Of a DNA stretch of 14,764 nucleotides, positions 7,396 to 13,326 are shown piece by piece. The stretch comes from F1-120-MAGs118 sp013360535 (GTDB lineage Bacteria > Planctomycetota > UBA1135 > GCA-002686595), in contig JAPKHC010000073.1 in assembly GCA_026647215.1 (NCBI GenBank), positions 1 through 14,764 of the forward strand. Direction: 5' to 3'. Under the pieces are notes generated by a model. It searched no databases. It was not told the DNA's origin and saw only the letters and a list, made by a program, of their open reading frames with translations. Position numbers and translations under genes: made by a program. Numbering within the stretch: position 1 is the stretch's first letter; each line of letters starts with the position of its first letter.

Positions 7396-8589
7396 TCAGG
7401 CCTTCGGGTTCTTGATCAGGATCGCGATGCCCTGGCCACCGCCGATGCAGGCCGACGCCATGCCGTAGCGCAGGCCCTTGCGGCGCAGCTCGTACATCAG
7501 CGTGATCACCAGGCGCGTGCCGGTCGCGCCGAGCGGGTGCCCGAGGCTGATCGCACCGCCGTTGACGTTGCAACGCTCGCGATCGAGGCCGAGTTCCTTC
7601 TCGAAGGCCTCGTTGATCTCGATGCGGTCGAGCTGCGCGAGCTTGATGCCGGTGCGCGCGAGGCAGGCCTGGATCGCGGGCACCGGACCGATGCCCATCT
7701 CGCGCGGGTCGCAACCGACCGCGGCCCAGCCGACGATCTCCGCGAACACGTCGAGGCCATCGGCCTTCGCGCGCTCGTCCGTCGTCACGACCACCGCCGC
7801 GGCGCCGTCGACGATGCCGCTCGCGTTGCCCGCGGTCACGGTGCCGTCCTTGCCGAAGGCCGCGCGCAGCTTGGCGAGACCTTCGAGCGTCGTGTCGGGC
7901 TTGATGTGGTCGTCGGTGTCGATGACCTCGTCACCCTTGCGGCCCTTGACCGTCAACGGCGCGATTTCCTCGGCAAAACGCTTCTCCTTCACCGCCGCGG
8001 CACCGAGCTGGTGGCTGCGCAGCGCGAAGCGGTCCTGCTCCTCGCGGCTGATGCCGAGGCGCTTGGCCAGGTTCTCGGCGGTCTGCGCCATGAACAGGTC
8101 CGCCAGCGGATCCTTCAGGCTGCCGAAGAGCATGTCGACGAGCTGCGGCTGCACGCCGAACGGGATCCCCGCGCGCGTGCCGTACATGCAGAACGGCGCC
8201 TGCGACATGTTCTCCATGCCGCCCGCGAGCGCGACCTGCGACTCGCCGAGCAGGATCATCTGCGAGGCGCTCACGATCGACTGGATGCCCGAGCCGCACA
8301 GGCGATTGACGGTGAGCCCGCCCGCCGCCTGCGGCGCACCCGCGCGCAAGCCGACGTGCCGCGCGCCGTAGATCGCGTCTGTCGAGGTCTGCAGCGCGTT
8401 GCCGATCACGACGTGGTCGATCGCCGAGGCCGGGACCTTCGAGCGCTCGAGCGCGTGCTTGGCGGCGTGCGCCGCGAGCTCGATGGCGCTCACGTCCTTG
8501 AACTTGCCGTAGCCGGGGGTTCCGACGTACTCGCACATCGGCGTGCGCGCGCCGCCGACGATCACCAGGTTCTTGCTCATGTCCGCCAT
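7396..8589 (-). CDS. Thiolase 1, acetyl-CoA C-acetyltransferase family, with a 7-residue internal gap
   Basis: The 397-residue thiolase would condense two acetyl-CoA to acetoacetyl-CoA or cleave 3-ketoacyl-CoA. Catalytic elements are the nucleophile Cys98 in NRLCGSG, Asn326 of NEAF, His351 in GGAISLGHPLG and Cys381 in ACIGGGQG. The odd point is the segment after NEAF: it reads NEAFEKELGLDRERCN, whereas the second thiolase in this operon reads NEAFAAQVLACHRDLALP. Exactly seven residues (21 nt) are absent, so Asn326 and His351 are 25 apart instead of the usual 32. The frame is intact on both sides, so this is a clean in-frame difference, not a frameshift. Activity is therefore less certain than for thiolase 2. 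Two starts are possible: ATG at 8589 or ATG at 8580 (MSKNLVIVGG), neither with a strong ribosome site. It follows the enoyl-CoA hydratase gene after a 94-bp spacer with a hairpin and precedes the hydro-lyase by 3 bp. Confidence 0.85.
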   Translation of the reverse strand: MADMSKNLVIVGGARTPMCEYVGTPGYGKFKDVSAIELAAHAAKHALERSKVPASAIDHVVIGNALQTSTDAIYGARHVGLRAGAPQAAGGLTVNRLCGSGIQSIVSASQMILLGESQVALAGGMENMSQAPFCMYGTRAGIPFGVQPQLVDMLFGSLKDPLADLFMAQTAENLAKRLGISREEQDRFALRSHQLGAAAVKEKRFAEEIAPLTVKGRKGDEVIDTDDHIKPDTTLEGLAKLRAAFGKDGTVTAGNASGIVDGAAAVVVTTDERAKADGLDVFAEIVGWAAVGCDPREMGIGPVPAIQACLARTGIKLAQLDRIEINEAFEKELGLDRERCNVNGGAISLGHPLGATGTRLVITLMYELRRKGLRYGMASACIGGGQGIAILIKNPKA

Positions 8590-8611
8590 CGCAGGTTTCT
8601 TGGGGAATGGG

Positions 8612-8633
8612 GCGAGCCGCTGGCGCGGCCCGC
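8612..8633 (-). other. Intra-operon 9-bp hairpin with tetraloop
   Basis: In the 94-bp spacer between the enoyl-CoA hydratase stop and the thiolase 1 start, the minus-strand RNA can form a nine-pair stem with a GCCA loop (arms 8625-8633 and 8612-8620). One pair is a G-U wobble on the minus strand and an A-C mismatch on the plus strand, so it is stronger in the operon transcript. It could be a processing, attenuation or stability element; there is no U-tract. Confidence 0.45.
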
Positions 8634-8683
8634 TGTGGACCGCGTGCGGCGACCTGCCCCTCTCTGGAATCGAAATCGGGCCT

Positions 8684-9466
8684 CTAGCAGCCCTTGAATG
8701 CGGCCTTGCGCTTCTCGAGGAAGGCCGCCATGCCCTCGCGCATGTCCTCGGTGGTCGAGGCGAGCCCGAACATGTCGGACTCGATCACCTCGCCCTCCTG
8801 CTGGCTCATGTTCAGGCCACGCCGGATGGTCTCCATCGCAAGCCGCACGGCCACCGGGCCACGCGACAGGATGGTCTTCATCAGCTTGGTCGTGCCTTCC
8901 TTGAGCTCGGCCGCCTCGAACAGGCGGTTGATGACGCCGACGCGCCACGCTTCCTCGGCCGTGACCATGTCGCCGGTGAGCACCCACTCGCGCGCCACGC
9001 CCGGGCCCGCGATGCGCGCGAGGCGCTGCGTGCCGCCGTAGCCGGGGATGATGCCGAGCGAAACTTCCGGCAGGCCGAGCTTCGCCGTCTTCGAGGCCGT
9101 GCGCAGCGTGCAGGCGAGCGCGAGCTCGCAACCGCCGCCGAGCGCGAAGCCGTTGATCATCGCGATCGACGGCTTCGCCAAGGTCTCCAGACGCGAGAAC
9201 ACCTGCTGGCCGAAGAACGCGACGTCCTTCGCCTCGAGCGCCTTCATCTTGGCGAGCTCGTTGATGTCCGCGCCCGCGACGAAGGCCTTCTCGCCGGCGC
9301 CGGTAAGGATCACGCCGCGCACGTTCGTGTCGGCCTTGAGCGCGTCGAAGCAGCACGCCAGCTCGCCGAGCACGGCGGCGTTGAGCGCGTTCATCTTCTC
9401 CGGCCGGTTGATCGTGACCGTCGCGATGCCGTCGACGGTCTCGCAGAGCAGGTACTTCAGCTCCAT
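8684..9466 (-). CDS. Enoyl-CoA hydratase (crotonase family)
   Basis: This 260-residue protein has the normal length for a monofunctional crotonase. The oxyanion-hole loop is VAGADI (63-68, Ala66), and the second oxyanion glycine is in ALGGGCELAL (108-117). Both catalytic glutamates of the rat-type enoyl-CoA hydratase are present with the standard spacing of 20: Glu114 and Glu134 (LPEVSLGIIPGYGG). This argues for true hydratase activity, trans-2-enoyl-CoA to (S)-3-hydroxyacyl-CoA, rather than another crotonase reaction. Short-chain (crotonyl-CoA) preference is an inference from the neighbours, a 3-hydroxyacyl-CoA dehydrogenase and two thiolases. The ATG lies 1 bp after the stop of the preceding cyclophilin gene (TGA-C-ATG), so translation is coupled; an AGGGAAAG stretch lies upstream. 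The 94-bp gap to thiolase 1 is the longest in the operon. It acts in the cytoplasm; no export signal is visible. Confidence 0.92.
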   Translation of the reverse strand: MELKYLLCETVDGIATVTINRPEKMNALNAAVLGELACCFDALKADTNVRGVILTGAGEKAFVAGADINELAKMKALEAKDVAFFGQQVFSRLETLAKPSIAMINGFALGGGCELALACTLRTASKTAKLGLPEVSLGIIPGYGGTQRLARIAGPGVAREWVLTGDMVTAEEAWRVGVINRLFEAAELKEGTTKLMKTILSRGPVAVRLAMETIRRGLNMSQQEGEVIESDMFGLASTTEDMREGMAAFLEKRKAAFKGC

Positions 9467-9467
9467 G

Positions 9468-9977
9468 TCACTTTCCCTGCGCGGCGGGCCGCGTCACGGT
9501 GACCTTGACGATCTTGACCGGGGTGACCGGCTTCGAGTTCTCGCCGCCGCGCACCGTCGGCGCCTTGGCGATCTTGTCGAGCGTGTCGTCGCCTGCGACG
9601 AGCTTGCCGAACGCCGTGTACTGGCGATCGAGGAAGCGCGCGTCGCCGTGGCAGATGAAGAACTGCGAGCCCGCGGAGTTGGGGTCGCTCGAACGCGCCA
9701 TCGAGAGGATGCCGCGCACGTGCGCCGTGTCGTTGAACTCGGCCTTGATCTTGTAACCGGGCCCGCCCATCCCGTTCCCGTCCGGGCAGCCGCCCTGGAT
9801 CATGAAACCGGGAATCGTGCGGTGGAACACGGTGCCGTCGTAGAAGCCCTTCTCGGCGAGCTTGACGAAGTTCTCGACATGCCCGGGGGCCTTGTCGGGG
9901 AAGAACTCGAGCGTCATCGAGCCCGCGGAGGTCTCGAGGGTCGCGGTCACGCCCGCGAGCGGATGGACCTTGCTCAT
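9468..9977 (-). CDS. Cyclophilin-type peptidyl-prolyl isomerase, cytoplasmic
   Basis: The 169-residue single-domain cyclophilin has the classic core VFHRTIPGFMIQGG (50-63), with catalytic Arg53 and substrate-site Phe58 and Gln61, followed by GSQFFI (103-108) and the loop FLDRQYTAFGKL (115-126). The position of the human CypA tryptophan is Leu116, as in many bacterial cyclophilins. It has no signal peptide, so it acts in the cytoplasm. I choose the ATG at 9977 (MSKVHPLAG) because GGAGG lies eight bases upstream; a TTG five codons earlier would overlap the upstream gene and lies at the Shine-Dalgarno itself. The start is 1 bp after the upstream cyclophilin stop, and its own stop is 1 bp before the hydratase start. 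It is thus tightly embedded among fatty-acid genes, although no direct link between proline isomerisation and acyl-CoA metabolism is known. Confidence 0.93.
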   Translation of the reverse strand: MSKVHPLAGVTATLETSAGSMTLEFFPDKAPGHVENFVKLAEKGFYDGTVFHRTIPGFMIQGGCPDGNGMGGPGYKIKAEFNDTAHVRGILSMARSSDPNSAGSQFFICHGDARFLDRQYTAFGKLVAGDDTLDKIAKAPTVRGGENSKPVTPVKIVKVTVTRPAAQGK

Positions 9978-9978
9978 C

Positions 9979-10923
9979 TCACTTGCCTCCAACGGGGACG
10001 GGGACGGACGGCGGACCGTTCTTGGACTGGCTCGGCTCGGCCGGGACCCAGCTCGGGCGCAGCACGACGATCGCGCGCTCGATCACCTGCGGCGAGTTCG
10101 GCTTGTCGGCCTGCCCACGCGGCGTCGACACGATCAGGTCGACCACGTCGAGCCCCATCACGGTCTCGCCGAAGGCCGAGTACTGGCCATCGAGGTGCGG
10201 CGCCTTGTCGTGCATGATGAAGAACTGGCACGAGGCCGAGTTCGGATCCTGCGTGCGCGCCGCGGACAGCGTGCCCTTCATGTGCTTCACGGCCGGGTTG
10301 AACTCGGCCTTGAGCTGGCGCGGTCCGTTGCCGGTGCCGGTGCCCGTCGGGTCGCCGCCCTGGATCATGAAGCGCGGGATGACGCGGTGGAACGTCGTCT
10401 TGTCGTAGAAGCCGATGTACGACAGGTCGAGGTAGTTGCGCGAGTGCTCGGGCGCGATGTGCGGCCACATGCGCACGAGGATGTTGCCGCGGTTGGTCTG
10501 CAGCAGCACGAGGTACTTGTCGAGGTCCTCGAGCGGCATCGTCATGAAGTCGAGCTTCTTGGGCTCGACCGCCTCGAGCGCACGCACCGCCACCGGCTTG
10601 GTGTCGGCGAAGTCCGGCGCGTAAGCGAGCTGGAACTCGCCCTTGCCGTCGAGGTACGAGCCGAGGTCGACTTCCCCTTGGAGCTTGAAGCCCGGCGGCA
10701 GCGTGAGCGCGCCGGTCTCCTCGCGCTTGGCGAGCGCCTTGCCGTCGACCGAGAAGGCCCCCGGCGAGAGCAGCCAGCCGGAGACGACCGCGCCATCCTT
10801 GGGCGCCGTCACTTCGATCTGGACCTTGAAGGGCTGGCCAGCCACGTGCAGCGACGGGGCGTTCCAGCGGATCTCCGGACCGCCGACGGCGACCGGAACA
10901 GCGGCGAACAGTGCGAGAATCAT
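9979..10923 (-). CDS. Exported cyclophilin-type peptidyl-prolyl isomerase with unknown N-terminal domain
   Basis: The 314-residue protein has a hydrophobic start (MILALFAAVPVAVGG) that looks like a signal peptide but lacks a positive N-region. A GTG nine codons earlier (10950) would supply one, MGRRQARMILALFAAVP, with AGG eight bases upstream; this is a serious alternative start. The ATG at 10923 overlaps the upstream stop as ATGA and has GGAAGGAG about ten bases before it. Residues about 16-125 are an uncharacterised, probably beta-rich region with no catalytic motif I recognise. The cyclophilin domain spans about 135-290, with TFHRVIPRFMIQGG (177-190, catalytic Arg180, Gln188), CQFFIMH (232-238) and LDGQYSAFG (244-252). 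A Pro-rich tail ends the protein. It would fold proteins outside the cytoplasm or in the envelope. It is followed after 1 bp by the cytoplasmic cyclophilin, so two isomerases for two compartments are made from one coupled message. Confidence 0.87.
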   Translation of the reverse strand: MILALFAAVPVAVGGPEIRWNAPSLHVAGQPFKVQIEVTAPKDGAVVSGWLLSPGAFSVDGKALAKREETGALTLPPGFKLQGEVDLGSYLDGKGEFQLAYAPDFADTKPVAVRALEAVEPKKLDFMTMPLEDLDKYLVLLQTNRGNILVRMWPHIAPEHSRNYLDLSYIGFYDKTTFHRVIPRFMIQGGDPTGTGTGNGPRQLKAEFNPAVKHMKGTLSAARTQDPNSASCQFFIMHDKAPHLDGQYSAFGETVMGLDVVDLIVSTPRGQADKPNSPQVIERAIVVLRPSWVPAEPSQSKNGPPSVPVPVGGK

Positions 10924-11837
10924 GCGCGCTTGTCTCCTTCCCACTTGTAGAAACCTTCGCCCGTCTTGCGACCGAGCTTGCCGAGCTTGACCTTCTCGCG
11001 CAGCACCGCCGGCACGGTGAAAGCCGGCTCGTCGGGGTAGCGCTTGGTCCAGCCCTCGACGATGAACAGCGTCGTGTCGAGACCGACGTAATCCGTGAGC
11101 TCGATCGGGCCCATCGGGTATCCGCAACCGAGCTTCATGGCCGTGTCGATGTCCTGGGCCGTCGCGTCACCGCGCTCCAGCATGCGCATCGCTTCGGTCA
11201 TGTAAGGAACGAGCAGCCGGTTGACGACGAAGCCCGGCGTGTCCTTGCAGGCGACGGGCGCCTTGCCGCAGGCCGCACCGAACGCCTTCGCGTCCTCGAA
11301 CACCTGCGCGTCGGTCGAGTCCGTGCGCACGACCTCGACGAGCTTCATCAGCTGCACCGGGTTGAAGAAGTGCAGGCCGACGAAACGCGCGGGGCGGCCC
11401 GAAGCCGTCGCCATCTCGCCGATCGGGAACGAGCTCGTGTTCGACGCGAAGATCGTGCTTGCCTTGCAGATCGCGCCGAGTTCCTTGAAGAGCTTCTTCT
11501 TGACGTCGAGGTTCTCGACGATCGCCTCGATCACGAGATCGCAATCGGCGAGGTCCTGCTGGCTCGTCGTGCCGCGGATGCGCGCGCGCGTGGCGGCCGC
11601 ATCGGCCGTGGCCTTCGCCTTGGCGTCGGCCTCGTTCGCCTTGCCTTCCTTGACGGCCTTCTCCGCAGCCTTCTCGGCGAGCTTCGTGAGGCTCTTGTCG
11701 ATGCGGGCGAGCCCGCTGTCGAGGAACTTCTGCTCGGCCTCGAGCACGACCACCTGACAGCCGCCTTGCGCCGCCACCTGCACGATGCCGTGGCCCATCA
11801 GGCCGCAGCCGACCACGCCAACTTTCTGGATCGCCAT
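10920..11837 (-). CDS. 3-hydroxyacyl-CoA dehydrogenase (3-hydroxybutyryl-CoA dehydrogenase), mitochondrial-HADH-like
   Basis: The 305-residue NAD-dependent enzyme oxidises (S)-3-hydroxyacyl-CoA to 3-ketoacyl-CoA, or the reverse. The Rossmann fingerprint GVVGCGLMGHG is at 7-17. The catalytic set is complete: Ser135 (SNTSS), His156 (GLHFFNP), Glu168 (KLVEVV) and Asn206 (GFVVNR). From memory of human HADH (Ser137, His158, Glu170, Asn208), the offset is a constant two residues, and the long Lys/Ala-rich helical arm (about 48-88) is also as in HADH rather than the shorter clostridial Hbd. GYPMGPIELTDYVGLDT (239-255) and KTGEGFYKW (291-299) close the C-terminal domain. Short-chain specificity is likely. 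The gene starts 16 bp after thiolase 2 with AAGGAAG nine bases upstream of ATG, and its stop overlaps the next start (ATGA). No targeting signal is present; it is cytoplasmic. Confidence 0.93.
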   Translation of the reverse strand: MAIQKVGVVGCGLMGHGIVQVAAQGGCQVVVLEAEQKFLDSGLARIDKSLTKLAEKAAEKAVKEGKANEADAKAKATADAAATRARIRGTTSQQDLADCDLVIEAIVENLDVKKKLFKELGAICKASTIFASNTSSFPIGEMATASGRPARFVGLHFFNPVQLMKLVEVVRTDSTDAQVFEDAKAFGAACGKAPVACKDTPGFVVNRLLVPYMTEAMRMLERGDATAQDIDTAMKLGCGYPMGPIELTDYVGLDTTLFIVEGWTKRYPDEPAFTVPAVLREKVKLGKLGRKTGEGFYKWEGDKRA

Positions 11838-11853
11838 CGAACTCTGCTTCCTT

Positions 11854-13056
11854 TCAGTTTTTCTCGAACGCCGCCGCGAGCCCGAGGCCGCCGCTGATGC
11901 ACAGCGTCGCGAGCCCGTTCCGCGCGTTGCGGCGCTTCATCTCGTGCAGGAGCGTCACGACGATGCGCGCTCCGGTGCACCCGATCGGATGGCCTAGGCT
12001 GATCGCCCCGCCGTTGACGTTGACGCGCTCCATCGGAAGCGCGAGGTCGCGGTGGCAGGCGAGCACCTGCGCCGCGAAGGCCTCGTTGAGCTCGATCAGG
12101 TCGTACTGACCGACCTTGAGGCCGTTGCGCTGCTCGAGAGCGCGCACCGCCGGCACGGGCCCGACGCCCATGATCTCCGGCGGCACTCCGGCCTCCGTCG
12201 CGTGCCCGAGCGTCGCCAGCGGCTCGTACCCGAGCTTCGCCGCGCGCTCCGCCGTCATCACGAGCAACGCCGCCGCACCATCGGTGATGCCGCTCGCGTT
12301 GCCCGCCGTCACCGAGCCCTGCTTGCTGAACACCGGCGGCAGCTTCGCCATGTCGGCGATCGTCGCGTCGTCGCGCACGTGCTCGTCCGCCGCGAACAGC
12401 GTCGTGCCCTTCTTGCCCGCGAGCTCGACGGGCACGATTTCGTCGGCACACAGGCCCTTTTGGCGCGCCGCCTGGCTCTTGTGCTGGCTCGCGAGCGCGA
12501 ACTGGTCCTGCTCGTCCCGCGTGATGCCCAAGTCGCGCGCGAGCTTCTCCGCCGTCTCGCCCATCACCATGTTGGCGAGCGGGCAGACGAAGCCGTCCTT
12601 GTACATGCCGTCGACCACCGGCTGGTGCCCGAGGCGATAGCCCTTGCGGAAGTCGGGCAGCATGAAGGGCAGCCGGCTCATCGACTCGGTGCCCGCCGCG
12701 ATGCCGACCTCCGTGCGACCGAGCCGAATCGAGTCCGCGATGAGCAAGAGCGCCTTCAGGCCCGACCCACAGGCCATGTTGACCGTCCAGGCTGGCGTCG
12801 TGACCGGGACGCCAGAGCGCACCGAGATCTGCCGCGCGACGTTCGGGCCACCGCCGGCCTGACGACCGTTGCCGACGAGCACCTCGCCCACCTGCGCCGG
12901 ATCGAGCCCCGAGCGCGCCAGCAGGCCCTTCACCGCGTGGACGCCGAGGTCCGCCGAGGAGAGCTCCGACAGGCTGCCCATGAACTTCCCGATCGGCGTG
13001 CGGACGGCGTGGGTGATCACGACGGCCGGGCCTTGGGGGCGCGACGCCTGCTGCAA
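11854..13056 (-). CDS. Thiolase 2, acetyl-CoA C-acyltransferase family
   Basis: The 400-residue thiolase, probably the first gene of the operon, has nucleophile Cys96 in NMACGSG, the intact NEAFAAQVLA helix (324-333), His356 in GGAISLGHPIG and Cys386 in LCISGGLG. The Asn324-His356 spacing is 32, the usual value, in contrast to thiolase 1. It forms or cleaves acetoacetyl-CoA or longer 3-ketoacyl-CoA; chain length is not readable. The reading frame stays open far upstream, so the start must be chosen. TTG at 13056 gives MQQASRPQGPAVVITHAVRT, placing the first beta strand properly, and has GGAGG seven bases upstream. A GTG at 13020 would cut that strand and lacks a ribosome site. The SD lies in a short inverted repeat that could hide it. 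It is followed by the dehydrogenase gene after 16 bp, forming a complete thiolase-dehydrogenase pair. Confidence 0.88.
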   Translation of the reverse strand: MQQASRPQGPAVVITHAVRTPIGKFMGSLSELSSADLGVHAVKGLLARSGLDPAQVGEVLVGNGRQAGGGPNVARQISVRSGVPVTTPAWTVNMACGSGLKALLLIADSIRLGRTEVGIAAGTESMSRLPFMLPDFRKGYRLGHQPVVDGMYKDGFVCPLANMVMGETAEKLARDLGITRDEQDQFALASQHKSQAARQKGLCADEIVPVELAGKKGTTLFAADEHVRDDATIADMAKLPPVFSKQGSVTAGNASGITDGAAALLVMTAERAAKLGYEPLATLGHATEAGVPPEIMGVGPVPAVRALEQRNGLKVGQYDLIELNEAFAAQVLACHRDLALPMERVNVNGGAISLGHPIGCTGARIVVTLLHEMKRRNARNGLATLCISGGLGLAAAFEKN

Positions 13057-13069
13057 CGGAGGGCCTCCG
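13057..13069 (-). promoter_or_regulatory. Shine-Dalgarno within a small palindrome, thiolase 2
   Basis: CGGAGGGCCTCCG is a perfect palindrome with one central base, directly before the TTG start. On the minus strand its GGAGG (13068-13064) is the ribosome-binding site. The RNA can fold as CGGAG-GCC-CTCCG, five pairs with a three-base loop, pairing most of the Shine-Dalgarno. Translational control of the first operon gene is possible. Confidence 0.5.
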
Positions 13070-13094
13070 CAGGGAGTGGAAGGTGGACGGAAAC

Positions 13095-13108
13095 GGCCCC
13101 GAAGGGCC
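13095..13108 (-). other. Leader hairpin with C(UUCG)G tetraloop
   Basis: On the minus strand this reads GGCCC-TTCG-GGGCC, a five-pair stem closed by the exceptionally stable C(UUCG)G loop. It lies about 40 nt before the thiolase 2 start and is followed by GTTTCC, too short a T-run for a clear terminator. It may stabilise the leader or act in attenuation. Confidence 0.45.
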
Positions 13109-13178
13109 CCTTGGGACCGAGAACGGGAAGGGCTGCGCGAGACTTCGCGCGCGGCTCTCCGGATTCTCGGGGGCAGCG

Positions 13179-13207
13179 AGGATAGGCACGGCCCCGCGGG
13201 GGCGCAA
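13179..13207 (-). promoter_or_regulatory. Candidate promoter of the acyl-CoA operon
   Basis: On the minus strand TTGCGC (13207-13202) and TATCCT (13184-13179) are separated by exactly 17 bp, a plausible sigma-70-type promoter with a 3/6 -35 and 4/6 -10. Transcription would begin near 13172 and give a leader of about 115 nt containing the two hairpins. In such GC-rich DNA these are the best hexamers I see, but chance is possible. Confidence 0.35.
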
Positions 13208-13248
13208 GCCGGGCCGCTCCGCGCCGGCCGGCGACCGCGTTCGAGGGC

Positions 13249-13267
13249 GAGCGGTGCGGCACCGCTC
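13249..13267. promoter_or_regulatory. 19-bp palindrome, possible operator
   Basis: GAGCGGTGCGGCACCGCTC is a perfect inverted repeat of nine bases around a central G. It sits between the divergent thiolase 2 and SirB1-like genes, about 42 bp upstream of the candidate operon -35. Size and position fit a dimeric regulator site. No regulator gene is in the window, and the sequence matches no operator I know (not CIRCE, not LexA). Confidence 0.4.
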
Positions 13268-13326
13268 CCGCCCCACTTCCAGCTCAGGCTTCCCGTCGGG
13301 CCCGCGCGAGGGATAATCCCGCCATC

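Noticed and set aside
7396..8589. Frameshift or pseudogene explanation for thiolase 1
   Set aside because: The difference is exactly 21 nt and conserved motifs continue in the same frame on both sides, so the gene is intact though altered.
5350..8697. Plus-strand open frame of more than 1,100 codons opposite the hydro-lyase and thiolase 1
   Set aside because: Its composition (Arg, Ala, His, Asp, Val rich, no motifs) is that of the mirrored third-position GC bias of the real minus-strand genes, which have complete catalytic motifs.
13083..13316. Short plus-strand frame in the divergent control region
   Set aside because: No motif and no ribosome site, and it overlaps the promoter, hairpins and palindrome.
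13312..13317. GATAAT as the -10 box of the SirB1-like gene
   Set aside because: It is ten bases before the TTG start with no good -35, and would require a leaderless TTG transcript; too weak to list as a promoter.
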